Shown piece after piece: positions 1 to 8,577 of a stretch of DNA of 64,000 nt. The stretch's first letter is position 1, and each line of letters begins with the position of its first letter. Both the position numbers and the translations under genes were made by a program. The notes below the pieces were generated by a model. That model saw only the letters and a list, made by a program, of their open reading frames with translations, ran no database searches and had not been told where the DNA came from. Source of the stretch: Nocardioides humi (GTDB lineage: Bacteria > Actinomycetota > Actinomycetes > Propionibacteriales > Nocardioidaceae); contig NZ_CP041146.1 in assembly GCF_006494775.1 (NCBI RefSeq), positions 1,240,001-1,304,000 on the forward strand, read 5' to 3'.

Positions 1-429
1 CCGGGCCACCTGGTAGACGGGGTAGTTCCACGGCATGATCCCGAGCAGCGGGCCGACCGGGCCGCGGCGTACGACGGCGCGGCCGGAGCCGCCCAGCAGC
101 TCGATCTCCTCGTCGGCCAGGAACGCGGCGGCGCGCTCGGCGTAGAAGTCGTAGATGGCCGCGGAGAAGAGCACCTCGCCCTCGGCCGCGGCCGGCGCCT
201 TGCCCATCTCGACGTGGATCGCCTCGGCCAGCTCGGCGGCGCGCTCGCGGTGCAGCTCGGCGACCCGGGACAGCAGGGCGGCCCGCTCGGCGACGGTCGA
301 GGTCCGCCCCCACGAGGCGTAGGCCGCCGCGGCGGCGTCGACCGCGGCCGCGACCTCGGCGTCGGTGGCGGTGGGGAAGGTCTCGACCAGGTCCCCGGTC
401 GCGGGGTTGCGGACGGCGTACTCGGTCAT
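1..429 (-). CDS. NAD(P)-dependent aldehyde dehydrogenase, succinate-semialdehyde dehydrogenase type, 3' end cut by window edge
   Basis: The first 143 residues are visible; the rest lies beyond the left edge. The N-terminus (MTEYAVRNPATGDLVETFPT) and the stretch GIMPWNYPVYQVAR are typical of aldehyde dehydrogenases, and the pattern best fits the succinate-semialdehyde dehydrogenase group. The ATG overlaps the stop of the SDR gene upstream (ATGA), so it is the last visible gene of the operon that starts at 7048. Homoprotocatechuate meta-cleavage releases pyruvate and succinic semialdehyde, so this enzyme would pass the product to succinate; that role is inferred from the context. The catalytic Cys and Glu are outside the window. 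Confidence 0.8.
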   Translation of the reverse strand, partial: MTEYAVRNPATGDLVETFPTATDAEVAAAVDAAAAAYASWGRTSTVAERAALLSRVAELHRERAAELAEAIHVEMGKAPAAAEGEVLFSAAIYDFYAERAAAFLADEEIELLGGSGRAVVRRGPVGPLLGIMPWNYPVYQVAR

Positions 430-1246
430 CGGAACTCCTCGGAGAGGTCGACGGACACGCGGGGATCGAGGGCGAGGGTGCCGGGGTCGACGATGCAGGA
501 GCCGCCGTCGACGGGGAGCACCACCCCGTTGACGTACGACGCCGCGTCGGACAGCAGCCAGCCGACCGTCGTGGCGATCTCGTCGGGCCGGGCCGCGCGC
601 CGCTGCGGGACGACGGCGGTGGCGAGGCGGTAGGCGTCGGCGGTGGAGAGCCCGCGCTCGGCGCCGAGCTCGGCCATCTCCATGTCGCCCATCTCGGTGG
701 CGGTCCAACCGGGGCAGATCGCGTTGGCGCGCAGGCCGTCGCGGCCGTGGTCGACGGCGAGCGACTGGGTGAGCAGCAGGAGACCGGCCTTGCTGGCGGA
801 GTAGGCGGCCATGCCGTCGCTGGCGCGCAGGGCGGCGACCGACGACACGGCGACGACGGCGCCGCGCGCGGCGAGCAGGTGTGGGAGCGCGGCCCGGACG
901 AGCAGGAAGGGCGAGGTGAGGTTGACCCGCAGCGTCTCGTCCCACTGCTCGGGGTGACCTCGTCGACCCGGCCGACGTGGATGATGCCGTGGTTGAGGAC
1001 CAGCCCGTCGAGGCGGCCGAAGGCCTGGACCGTCTCGTCCACGACCCGGGCGACCCCGGACGGCTCGCTGACGTCGGCGACCACCACGTGTGCGCCGGTC
1101 TCCTCGGCGACGGTGCGCAGCGGCGCCTCCCGGCGACCGCAGATGACGACCCGGTCGCCGGCCGCGGCGAGCTGCCGGGCGACCGCGGCGCCGATGCCGG
1201 TGCCGCCGCCGGTGACGAGGACGACCTTCCCCGTGGCGCCGGCCAT
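426..1246 (-). pseudogene. SDR-family oxidoreductase, frameshifted as sequenced
   Basis: Short-chain dehydrogenase/reductase of about 273 residues when the frame is restored. The N-terminal part has the Rossmann motif VTGGGTGIG and the NHGI segment (usual NAG). The second part, in another frame, has VSSVAALRASDGMAAYSASK (Ser...YxxxK catalytic residues), CPGW and the C-terminal PVDGG. The frames join at about 950-955, where one base is missing from a C/G run between the codons for VDEVTP and EQWDE. The start ATG overlaps the stop of the amidotransferase gene upstream and the stop overlaps the next ATG, so it is fully embedded in the operon. The same kind of one-base loss occurs in six other genes here, so a sequencing error is as likely as a true pseudogene. 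Substrate unknown. Confidence 0.8.
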
Positions 1247-1950
1247 CAGCTCGTCGCCACGTCGTCGAGGAAGTAGTCGACGAGCGCGGCCGCCCGGACC
1301 CGGATGTCCGCGTCGAGGGAGCCGACGTGCTCCAGCAGCACGTCGGGATCGAGCCCGTGGTCCCGGGCGTCCTGGGCGCCGCCGTCCTCGACCCACCCGC
1401 GGACGCTGTTCGCATCCACCTCGGGATGGAACTGCACGGCGAGGTTGCGGCGGAGCACGAACGCCTGCGGCGCCGCGGCGTTGGCGCCGACGACCGTCGC
1501 GTCCGCCGGCGGCACGAACCTGTCGTGGTGCCACTGCGTCCAGATCCCGGCCACCGCCGGCACTCCCGACACGACGTGCGGACCGATCTCGGGCGCCGGC
1601 GACGCGACGACCTCGCCGCCGTGCGCCTGGGCCAGCATCTGGCCGCCGAAGCAGATCCCGAAGACGGGTACGCCGGCCTCGTCCGCGGTCTGCAGCAGCT
1701 CGAGCTCCGGCTTCACCCACGACGCGACCTGGTCGCTGTAGACGCTCCACCGGGCACCGAGCACGAGGACGGCGTCGTAGTCGCGCGGGTCCGGGAAGTC
1801 GACGTCCACGCCGGGATCGCCGAAACGCTCCGGCGGGATCACCTGGACGCGCTCGACGTCGTAGCCGCGCTCGGCGAAGCGCTCCTCGATCCCGCCGGCG
1901 GCCAGGTAGTCGTGCCCGATGAGCAGCAGCCGCTGGGTGGGCGCGGCCAT
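1246..1950 (-). CDS. Class I glutamine amidotransferase (GATase1) family protein
   Basis: 234 residues with a complete GATase1 active site: the nucleophile elbow GICFGGQML (Cys) and the FHPEVD motif (His, Glu). Such stand-alone domains either release ammonia from glutamine or hydrolyse gamma-glutamyl amides. In the aniline tdn/atd clusters a similar protein accompanies a glutamine-synthetase-like ligase, and a GS-like gene lies at 14557-15909 under the same predicted operator, which fits a role in gamma-glutamyl chemistry. Both ends overlap neighbouring genes (ATGA at 1246-1249 and 1949-1952), showing translational coupling. It is distinct from the PuuD-type hydrolase at 18111-18836. Exact reaction unproven. 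Confidence 0.8.
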   Translation of the reverse strand: MAAPTQRLLLIGHDYLAAGGIEERFAERGYDVERVQVIPPERFGDPGVDVDFPDPRDYDAVLVLGARWSVYSDQVASWVKPELELLQTADEAGVPVFGICFGGQMLAQAHGGEVVASPAPEIGPHVVSGVPAVAGIWTQWHHDRFVPPADATVVGANAAAPQAFVLRRNLAVQFHPEVDANSVRGWVEDGGAQDARDHGLDPDVLLEHVGSLDADIRVRAAALVDYFLDDVATS

Positions 1951-2882
1951 CAGCCCATCGCCTCCGCCCGCTTGACGACCTCCCGGCAGAACGACTCCAT
2001 CTCGGCGGCGGCGTCGATGAACATCGACGGCTTCACGCAGAACGTGGTGAAGCCCTGCTCGAGCTGGGCGGGGATCGAGTCCATCGACTCGGCGATGTCG
2101 GCGCGGGTGCGGTCGTCGGGGAAGCGGACGCTCACGCCGCCGACCATCTCCAGGTCGGCGATGTCGCGGCCGGCGGCGGCCATCGCGTCCCGGATCACCC
2201 GTAGGTCCTCCGCGCTCGGACGGCCGAGCGGGTGGAAGCCGTGCCCGTACCGCACCAGCCGCTCGACGACCGCCCCGTGCGCCTTCTGCCCGCCGAACCA
2301 CATCCTCAGGCCCTCGGGGCGGAACGCCTTCGGCTCGAGGTAGATGTCCTCGAAGTCGAAGTAGTGGCCGTGGTGGGTGGCGGGCGACTGCTGGAAGACC
2401 AGGTCCATCACCTCGAGCTGCTCGTCGAGGATCCGGCCGCGCTCGCGGAAGGGTACGCCGAGCGCGGCGTACTCGTCCTTGCTCCAGCTCACGTTGGGCT
2501 GGACGACCAGGCGGCCCTCCGAGAGCAGGTCGAGGGTGCCGAGCTCGCGGGCGAGCATGAGCGGGTGGCGCAGCGGCGCGAGCACCGCGGCCGCGACCAG
2601 GCGGACCCGGGAGGTGACGCTGGCCATCGCGGAGAACAGCATCAGCGAGTTGGGCCAGGGCATCAGCGGGTCCTGGTTGCCGGGCATCGCATAGTCGCGC
2701 GGGTTGCCCATGACGCCCTGGTCGCTGGCGTCGGGGCCGAGGACGACGTGCTCGGAGATCATCACCGAGTCGAAGCCGGCGTCCTCGGCGATCCGGGCCC
2801 AGGTGACCAGGTCGCCGAGGTTGCGGCCGTCGGTGAGGGTCCAGTTCTCGCTGAGGATCATCAGCATGCGGGGCGTGGGCAC
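1950..2882 (-). CDS. LLM-class flavin-dependent (F420/FMN) oxidoreductase
   Basis: 310 residues from a GTG start; an internal ATG five codons later is a possible alternative. It has the luciferase-like monooxygenase pattern: an early strand (MLMILSENW), then AEDAGFDSVMISEHVV, then SRVRLVAAAVLAPLRHPLML and SEGRLVVQPNVSW. Family members use FMN or F420 and act as monooxygenases or dehydrogenases. It sits inside the meta-cleavage operon, 12 bp after the FAH-family gene and overlapping the amidotransferase gene, so it probably acts on the pathway substrate. Which cofactor it uses cannot be read with confidence. Confidence 0.85.
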   Translation of the reverse strand: MPTPRMLMILSENWTLTDGRNLGDLVTWARIAEDAGFDSVMISEHVVLGPDASDQGVMGNPRDYAMPGNQDPLMPWPNSLMLFSAMASVTSRVRLVAAAVLAPLRHPLMLARELGTLDLLSEGRLVVQPNVSWSKDEYAALGVPFRERGRILDEQLEVMDLVFQQSPATHHGHYFDFEDIYLEPKAFRPEGLRMWFGGQKAHGAVVERLVRYGHGFHPLGRPSAEDLRVIRDAMAAAGRDIADLEMVGGVSVRFPDDRTRADIAESMDSIPAQLEQGFTTFCVKPSMFIDAAAEMESFCREVVKRAEAMG

Positions 2883-2894
2883 AGCGTCCTCCCG

Positions 2895-3755
2895 TCAGTG
2901 CGTGTTCGAGAGGTCGGGCTTGCGGATGCCGCGGAACTCCCAGTCGCCGCCCTGGGCGGTCGAGAGGACCTCCTCGCTCTCGGTCGGCTGCGCGCCGACG
3001 TCGCTGCGGATCGGCGTCGGCCCCTCGACGATGTGGTTGCGCAGCGTGCCGAGGCCCTCCACCTCGACCTCCACGACGTCGCCGGGGTACACGGTGCGCG
3101 AGATGGCCGGCGTACCGGACATGAGCACGTCGCCGGGCTGCAGCGTGATGGTGCGCGCGATGTCGGCGACGAGGTAGTGCATGTCCCACTTCATCTCGCG
3201 GGTGTTGCCGTCCTGGCGGACCTCACCGTTGACGAGGGTGCGGATCCGCTTGTCGCGGAAGTCCCAGCCCTCGACGATGCCGGGGCCGATCGGGCAGAGG
3301 GTGTCGGCGCCCTTGACGCGCAGCATCGAGCCGGAGTCGGTGTCGCGGAAGTCGTGCAGGCCGTAGTCGTTGCCGATCGAGTAGCCGCGGATGTAGTCGC
3401 CGGCCTCCTGCGGCGAGATGTTGCGAGCGGTGCGGCCGATCACGATCGCGATCTCGCCCTCGTAGTTGAGCCACTTGCAGCCCTGCGGCCGGACCACCGC
3501 GGACTCGTGCGCGTTGAGCGCGGAGACCGGCTTGTGGAAGTACGTCGGCGCCGGCGGCAGCGTCGTCATCATCTCCTCGACCCGCGAGGAGTAGTTGAGG
3601 TGGACGCAGACGATCTTGCTCGGCGCGACCGGCGGCAGGTGAGTGGCGTCGGCGATCGCGACCGTGCGGCCGTCGCCGGCGACGAGGGTGTCCCCGTCGC
3701 GGCGTACGTCGACCGCGTTGCCGTCGAGCAGGATCCGGCGGTACTCGGTGGTCAT
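2895..3755 (-). CDS. hpaG: Fumarylacetoacetate hydrolase family protein, HpaG-like isomerase/decarboxylase
   Basis: 286 residues of the FAH fold. Visible motifs are LNYSSRVEEM, PTYFHKPVSAL, the metal-binding stretch NYEGEIAIVIG, and PGDVLMSGTP near the C-terminus. In homoprotocatechuate breakdown HpaG decarboxylates 5-oxo-pent-3-ene-1,2,5-tricarboxylate and isomerises the product. It directly follows an HpaD-like dioxygenase (11 bp gap) and precedes the LLM gene, and that linkage supports the HpaG role over a generic acylpyruvase. E. coli HpaG is a fused two-domain protein, whereas this is a single domain, so only one of the two activities may be present. The symbol is by analogy. Confidence 0.75.
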   Translation of the reverse strand: MTTEYRRILLDGNAVDVRRDGDTLVAGDGRTVAIADATHLPPVAPSKIVCVHLNYSSRVEEMMTTLPPAPTYFHKPVSALNAHESAVVRPQGCKWLNYEGEIAIVIGRTARNISPQEAGDYIRGYSIGNDYGLHDFRDTDSGSMLRVKGADTLCPIGPGIVEGWDFRDKRIRTLVNGEVRQDGNTREMKWDMHYLVADIARTITLQPGDVLMSGTPAISRTVYPGDVVEVEVEGLGTLRNHIVEGPTPIRSDVGAQPTESEEVLSTAQGGDWEFRGIRKPDLSNTH

Positions 3756-3766
3756 TCGGGTTCCTC

Positions 3767-4726
3767 TCACCCGGCAGCCGGTACGTCGGCGCCGGGGCCG
3801 CTCATCTGGCGGACGTAGTCGGGATCGGTCGGGGTGGCGTGGGCGGCGGGGAACCCGTCCTCGGGGCGGTCGAACCACAGGTGCACCTGGCCGGTGCCGA
3901 CGGAGTTCTCGTACTCGCCGTACTGGCGGCCGGGGGCGGTGCAGTCGCCCTCGCCGAGGGCGCCGATCATCATCAGGTAGTGCTGGAAGCGGGCCTCCGG
4001 CTTGAACCGGTGGAACTCGTCCATCGTCTCGAGCACCCGGGCGTGGTCGCCGCGCTTGAACCAGTCGATCCGCTCGGCGTCGGCGGCCGCGGCCTCCGGG
4101 GAGAAGATGTGCTCGACGCCGGCGGCCTCGTGGTCGCGCAGCTTCCGCAGCGGCCAGAAGGTGTGGGACATCGCACCGGAGGCGATCAGCAGCACCTTGC
4201 GGTCGGACTCGGCGATGGCCGTGCCGAGGGCACGGCCGAGGCGCAGCGCGTCCTCGCCGTCGGCGGTCTGGCACACGCCGATCGAGATCCACCTCTTGTC
4301 GGGCAGGCCCTGGCCGAGGTACTCCCACACATTGGTGGTGGCGTAGAAGATCGGCAGGCTGTGGTCGTCGATCGCGGTGATCCAGGTGCTGTTCTCCGCA
4401 CCCTTGCCGGCGATCAGGTGCGCCAGCTCGGGGTCGCCCGGGAAGTCGTACGGCCGCCGGGACATGCCGCGCGGCAGCTCTTCGGACGTGAACAGGCCGC
4501 TGCGGCGGTCCTGCGCGGTGACCACCCACTCGACCGTGGTGGCCCAGTGCGAGTCGAGCACCACGACGGTGTCGTAGTCGAGGACGTCGAACACCTCGCG
4601 CCGCAGCTGCTGCAGCCCGGAGACCAGGGTCGTGTCCTGGCCGTCGTTGAGCTCGCGCCGGATCTCCTCCGGCAGCACGATGGTGGGGACGTGCGCGATC
4701 AGGCCCGCGCCGACGATCTCACCCAT
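3767..4726 (-). CDS. hpaD: Extradiol ring-cleavage dioxygenase, LigB/HpaD type (3,4-dihydroxyphenylacetate 2,3-dioxygenase-like)
   Basis: 319 residues of the class III extradiol dioxygenase family. Motifs line up with enterobacterial HpaD: AHVPT (first iron-binding His), DTVVVLDSHW (second His), LFTSEELP, GDPELAHLIA, ASGAMSHTFW, and the C-terminal SVGTGQVHLWF. The predicted reaction is ring opening of homoprotocatechuate or a close catechol. The ATG at 4726 is chosen over an in-frame GTG at 4735 because a GGGAGG Shine-Dalgarno sequence lies 8 bases before it. The start overlaps the end of the aldehyde dehydrogenase gene by 8 bp, typical of coupled translation. Substrate preference is inferred. 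Confidence 0.8.
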   Translation of the reverse strand: MGEIVGAGLIAHVPTIVLPEEIRRELNDGQDTTLVSGLQQLRREVFDVLDYDTVVVLDSHWATTVEWVVTAQDRRSGLFTSEELPRGMSRRPYDFPGDPELAHLIAGKGAENSTWITAIDDHSLPIFYATTNVWEYLGQGLPDKRWISIGVCQTADGEDALRLGRALGTAIAESDRKVLLIASGAMSHTFWPLRKLRDHEAAGVEHIFSPEAAAADAERIDWFKRGDHARVLETMDEFHRFKPEARFQHYLMMIGALGEGDCTAPGRQYGEYENSVGTGQVHLWFDRPEDGFPAAHATPTDPDYVRQMSGPGADVPAAG

Positions 4727-6224
4727 CGGTCTCACCTCCCTGTCCTGCCTGCTCGGCCCAGCCGGTGGGCGCGAACACGCTGTTCTTGATGTCGGTGTAG
4801 AAGTCGAACGACCAGATGCCGCCCTCCCGGCCGATGCCGGAGCGGCCGCTGCCGCCGAACGGCGCGTTGAGGTCGCGGACGAAGAAGCAGTTGACCCAGA
4901 CGGTGCCGGCGCGCAACTGCTGCGAGACCCGCTCGGCGCGGTCCGGGTCGCCGGTGGCGAGCGTCGCGGCCAGGCCGAACCGGGTGTCGTTGGCCTTCGC
5001 CACCGCCTCCTCCTCGGTCTCGAAGGTCTCGATCGTGACGACCGGGCCGAAGACCTCCTCGGTCATGATCTCCGCGTCCGGCGCGGCGTCGACCAGGATG
5101 GTCGGGCGGAAGTAGAGGCCGCCCAGCTCGGTGTCGGGGCCGCCGCCGAGCAGCGGGCGGGCACCGTCGGCGAGGGCGCGCTCGACGTACCCGGCGATCT
5201 GCTCGAAATGCCGGCGCGAGACGAGCGCGGACACGTCGGTGGCCTCGTCGCGCGGGTCGCCCTGGACCAGGGTCCGCGCCTGGGCGACGACGCGCTCGGT
5301 GAACTCGTCGGCGATCGAGGAGTGCACGATCATCCGGGCCGCCTTGAGGCAGACCTGGCCGGCGTTGTCGAACTGCTCGACCGCGAGGTCGACGGCGAGG
5401 TCGAGGTCGGCGTCCTCGAAGACGAGCAGCGGCGACTTGCCGCCGAGCTCGTAGGACAGCGGGACGATGTTGGCGGCCGCGGCCTTCGAGATCACCCCGG
5501 CGGTCGGGACCGAGCCGGTGAACGCGAGCCGGTTGATGTCGGGGTGCGCGGTCAGCGGTGCCCCCGCGTCGAGGCCGGTGCCCTGGACGACATTGAAGAC
5601 CCCGGCGGGTACGCCGGCCTCGTGCATGATGTCGGCCAGCAGGCTCGCGGTCAGCGGTGCCCACTCCGGCGGCTTGAGGACGACCGTGTTGCCGGCAGCG
5701 AGCGCGGGGCCGATCCGCCAGCTGGCGAGCATCAGCGGTGCGTTCCACGGGGTGATGATCGCGACGACGCCGGCGGGGTCGTAGGTGATCCGCTCGCGGT
5801 GGCCGCGTCCCGGCACCTCCATGTCGGGGTGCCCGAGCTGGTGCTCGGCGAAGTCGGCGAAGGCGCGGAAGTTCATGGCCACGCGTGGCATCACGCCCCG
5901 GCGGTGCGAGCGCAGCAGCGAGCCGTTGTCGCGGGTCTCGACCTGGGCGAGGTCCTCGACCCGGGCCTCGATCCCGTCGGCGACGGCGCGCAGGATTTCG
6001 CTGCGCTCCTTGACCGACAGCGCCGCCCACGCGGGGAAGGCCGCGCGGGCTGCGGCGACCGCGGCGTCGACCTCGGTCGCCGTACCGGCGTGGATCTCGG
6101 CGACCGGCTGCTCGTCGATCGGCGAGACGTCGGTGAAGGTCGTGGCCGAGGCGACCCGCTGGCCGCCGATCCAGTGCCGGGTGTCGACCTCGACGCCGGC
6201 GACGACAGCGATGTGCTCGCTCAT
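4719..6224 (-). CDS. hpaE: Aldehyde dehydrogenase, HpaE-like (5-carboxymethyl-2-hydroxymuconate semialdehyde dehydrogenase)
   Basis: 501 residues, full length for the ALDH superfamily. IITPWNAPLMLASW (oxyanion Asn), FTGSVPTAG (cofactor loop), ELGGKSP (catalytic Glu) and NAGQVCLKAARM (catalytic Cys) are all present. The C-terminal FGGSGRSGIGREGG and SFDFYTDIKN are characteristic of HpaE-type hydroxymuconic semialdehyde dehydrogenases. It lies directly before the HpaD-like gene and overlaps the decarboxylase-family gene at ATGA (6221-6224). It should oxidise the ring-cleavage semialdehyde to the dicarboxylate. Confidence 0.82.
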   Translation of the reverse strand: MSEHIAVVAGVEVDTRHWIGGQRVASATTFTDVSPIDEQPVAEIHAGTATEVDAAVAAARAAFPAWAALSVKERSEILRAVADGIEARVEDLAQVETRDNGSLLRSHRRGVMPRVAMNFRAFADFAEHQLGHPDMEVPGRGHRERITYDPAGVVAIITPWNAPLMLASWRIGPALAAGNTVVLKPPEWAPLTASLLADIMHEAGVPAGVFNVVQGTGLDAGAPLTAHPDINRLAFTGSVPTAGVISKAAAANIVPLSYELGGKSPLLVFEDADLDLAVDLAVEQFDNAGQVCLKAARMIVHSSIADEFTERVVAQARTLVQGDPRDEATDVSALVSRRHFEQIAGYVERALADGARPLLGGGPDTELGGLYFRPTILVDAAPDAEIMTEEVFGPVVTIETFETEEEAVAKANDTRFGLAATLATGDPDRAERVSQQLRAGTVWVNCFFVRDLNAPFGGSGRSGIGREGGIWSFDFYTDIKNSVFAPTGWAEQAGQGGETDG

Positions 6225-7048
6225 CGGGCGGCCTCCTGCTTGTCCGCCCGGCTGGTGAGTGTCGCCAGCGACGTACCGCCGTCCCAGACGACGCCGACCT
6301 GGCGGTAGTAGCCGCCGATGACCTCCTGCACCTCGAGCCGGTGCAGCTCCTCGGTCGGGGACGCGAACAGCTCGAGCTCGACGTCGCCGGTGTACGCCGG
6401 GCCGGCCTCGAACGAGCTGGAGCCGGAGGCGATGAGCTCGGCGTACGCGTCGGGGCTGCCCTTCTCGATGCCCGGGTAGACGCGGTGGTGGGCCATCGGG
6501 TGGCCGTTGACGAAGCCGTTGGTCGGCGACTCCTCGCGCAGCGTCAGCACGGCCTGGGCGAGGCGGCGGTCGCCGGCGGCGAGGGTGGCTCCGAAGACGC
6601 CGCCGGGGGCGACCTGCGGCGCTGCATGGGAGAAGGGGTGCGGGCGGGTCTGCCACATGGAGCCGAGCTTCTTCGGGTAGCCCTGGTGCATGCCGCGGGC
6701 GATCGCGAAGTCCTTGTCGACCCAGATGTAGACGCAGCGGGAGTAGGTCACGCCCTCGAAGGAGCAGCGGACGACGACGAACGCCTCCTTGTACTGCGAG
6801 CGGACCGGGTCGAGCAGCTCCTCGCGGGTGCCCGAGCAGGACTGCCAGTCGGCCCAGATCAGCGCGACCGCACCCGGGTCCTCCGGCGCGAGCTCGAGCG
6901 GCGCGGGCAGCAGCTCGGCGACGCGGGCCGGGTCGGTGCGGTACTCGACGGTCAGCAGGTCGCCGGAGTAGTACCACGGTGGCGACGGGATCAGGGAGGA
7001 CTGGCCGGTCGCGGTGCGGGGGTAGAAGAACCCCTCCATGTTGGTCAT
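6221..7048 (-). CDS. Acetoacetate decarboxylase family protein, first gene of the meta-cleavage operon
   Basis: 275 residues of the acetoacetate decarboxylase (ADC) family. The segment MHQGYPKKLGSM carries the adjacent lysine pair that forms and tunes the Schiff base in true decarboxylases; EYRTDP and LLPAPLEL near the N-terminus and PMAHHRVYPGIE are also family-like. ADC-fold proteins can be decarboxylases, hydratases or aldol-condensing enzymes. Here it heads the hpa-like operon, so it may perform a decarboxylation or hydration step that the single-domain HpaG-like protein cannot; that is speculative. A GAGG sequence 5 bases before the ATG is the likely ribosome binding site. Two copies of the shared palindrome lie just upstream. 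Confidence 0.82.
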   Translation of the reverse strand: MTNMEGFFYPRTATGQSSLIPSPPWYYSGDLLTVEYRTDPARVAELLPAPLELAPEDPGAVALIWADWQSCSGTREELLDPVRSQYKEAFVVVRCSFEGVTYSRCVYIWVDKDFAIARGMHQGYPKKLGSMWQTRPHPFSHAAPQVAPGGVFGATLAAGDRRLAQAVLTLREESPTNGFVNGHPMAHHRVYPGIEKGSPDAYAELIASGSSSFEAGPAYTGDVELELFASPTEELHRLEVQEVIGGYYRQVGVVWDGGTSLATLTSRADKQEAAR

Positions 7049-7078
7049 CGGGCCTCAGCTCCGGTCGAGGATGTGCAG

Positions 7079-7169
7079 GTCGTTCGGATCCGTACGATAG
7101 CCATCCCCGGGACGAAAGACCACCCTTGCGGGCAAACTTCTCACGGGATATTGTTCGGATACAAACGAT
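7079..7169. promoter_or_regulatory. Divergent promoter region with two copies of the shared 20-bp operator
   Basis: Between the meta-cleavage operon (minus) and the P450 gene (plus). Site 1 is 7079-7098 (GTCGTTCGGATCCGTACGAT) and site 2 is 7150-7169 (ATTGTTCGGATACAAACGAT), 71 bp apart. Both fit the near-palindrome ATCGTTYGGATCCRAACGAT, found again at 17461, 17530, 20497 and 20517. The dyad shape suits a homodimeric MarR-type repressor, and a MarR gene lies next to the copies at 17.5 kb. Confidence 0.7.
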
Positions 7170-7194
7170 CTACCTGAACGGATGGAGAACCGCC

Positions 7195-8460
7195 GTGGAG
7201 AAGCCGCCGTACGTCCCGCTGGCCGACGTCGACCTCGCCGACCTCGACCGCTTCGTGGGCAACCATGCCTGGGGCATGTTCGACACCCTCCGCACCGAGG
7301 ACCCGGTCCACTTCCAGCCGGAGCACGACGGCGGCCGCGGCTTCTGGGCCGTCACCCGGCACGCCGACATCTGCGAGGTCGACAAGGACCCCGACACCTT
7401 CACCTCCTCGAAGTTCGTGAACCTCGAGGAGGTCGACGACGACCTGCAGGACATCCGCCGCTCCATCCTCGAGACCGACGGCACCCGGCACCGCGCCCTG
7501 CGCAAGCTGATCGCGCGCGAGTTCAGCCGGCCCAACCTGATGCGCAACTACGAGGACTTCCTGCGCGACCTCACCAAGACCACGGTCGACGCGGCGCTCG
7601 CCCACCCGGAGTTCGACTTCGTGAAGGAGATCAGCGCCGACTTCCCGATCCAGGTGCTGGCCCGCCTGCTCGACGTGCCCCAGGAGAAGACCGGGCAGCT
7701 GATCGACTGGGGCAACGAGATCATCGGCTTCTCCGACCCGGAGTACGCCAAGGTGCTGATCACCGACGCCGAGAGCGAGAAGTACAAGCACCTGCCGTTC
7801 CGCTCCCCCGTCTCCGCCGAGGTGTTCGAGTACGGCCGCAAGCTCGCCGGCGAGCGGCGCGGCGGGTCGGGCAGCGACCTGGTCAGCATGCTGGTCAACA
7901 AGATCCCCGAGGACGGGCAGGCCATGTCGGCCACCGACTACGACAACTACTTCCTGCTCCTCGTCGTCGCCGGCAACGAGACCACCCGGCACACCATCAG
8001 CCACTCGATGCTCGCCCTCCTCGAGCACCCCGAGCAGCTGGCGATCCTGCAGGAGCGGCCGGAGCTGATCCCCAACGCCGTCGAGGAGTTCCTGCGCTGG
8101 GCCTCCCCCGTCTACCACTTCCGCCGCACCGCCACCCGCGACACCGAGCTCGGCGGCAAGGAGATCAGGAAGGACGACAAGGTCGTCATGTGGTTCGCCT
8201 CCGGCAACCGCGACGACGCCGTCTTCGAGCGCCCCTACGACTTCGACGTCACCCGCACCGACATCGACCACGTCACCTTCGGCAAGGGCAGCCCCCACCT
8301 GTGCCTCGGCAACAACCTCGCCCGGATGGAGATCCGGCTCATGTTCGAGGAGCTGATCCCCCGCCTGCGCTCCATCGAGCTCGCCGGCGACGTACGCCGG
8401 GTCCGGAGCAACTTCGTGAACGGGATCAAGACGCTCCCCGTCAAGGTCACCACCCGCTGA
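7195..8460 (+). CDS. Cytochrome P450
   Basis: 421 residues, full length for a soluble bacterial P450. The I-helix oxygen-binding motif is VVAGNETTRH, the K-helix ExxR is AVEEFLRW, and the heme loop is FGKGSPHLCLGNN with the cysteine ligand near residue 370. NRDDAVFERPYDFD is typical of actinobacterial CYP12x/CYP14x-like enzymes, but no substrate can be assigned. The GTG at 7195 is preferred: it has GGAG 7 bases upstream and the protein begins EKPPYVPLADVDL. It is transcribed away from the hpa-like operon across the two operator copies, so it is probably co-induced and may hydroxylate the ring or a side chain before cleavage. No ferredoxin gene is adjacent. Confidence 0.93.
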   Translation: MEKPPYVPLADVDLADLDRFVGNHAWGMFDTLRTEDPVHFQPEHDGGRGFWAVTRHADICEVDKDPDTFTSSKFVNLEEVDDDLQDIRRSILETDGTRHRALRKLIAREFSRPNLMRNYEDFLRDLTKTTVDAALAHPEFDFVKEISADFPIQVLARLLDVPQEKTGQLIDWGNEIIGFSDPEYAKVLITDAESEKYKHLPFRSPVSAEVFEYGRKLAGERRGGSGSDLVSMLVNKIPEDGQAMSATDYDNYFLLLVVAGNETTRHTISHSMLALLEHPEQLAILQERPELIPNAVEEFLRWASPVYHFRRTATRDTELGGKEIRKDDKVVMWFASGNRDDAVFERPYDFDVTRTDIDHVTFGKGSPHLCLGNNLARMEIRLMFEELIPRLRSIELAGDVRRVRSNFVNGIKTLPVKVTTR

Positions 8461-8468
8461 CCCTCCGC

Positions 8469-8528
8469 GAGGTGCGGGGTCTGCACGCGCGAAGTGCGGG
8501 GTCTGCAGGCATGAGGTGCGGGGTCTGC
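8469..8528 (+). repeat. Three direct copies of a 16-bp unit, 22-bp period
   Basis: GA(G/A)GTGCGGGGTCTGC occurs at 8469-8484, 8491-8506 and 8513-8528, separated by 6-bp variable spacers. It lies just after the P450 stop codon and before the small gene at 8578. Only one base differs between copies. No function can be assigned. Confidence 0.75.
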
Positions 8529-8577
8529 GGCAGGCGCGGCGTCGACATTCGGCGGCGCGGGTCCGCAGGCGCGTGCC

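Noticed and set aside
4727..4735. GTG at 4735 as the start of the HpaD-like gene
   Set aside because: The GGGAGG sequence would touch that start codon; it is correctly spaced (8 bases) for the ATG at 4726.
8469..8528. A CRISPR array
   Set aside because: The units are 16 bp with 6-bp spacers and there are only three copies; no cas genes are near.
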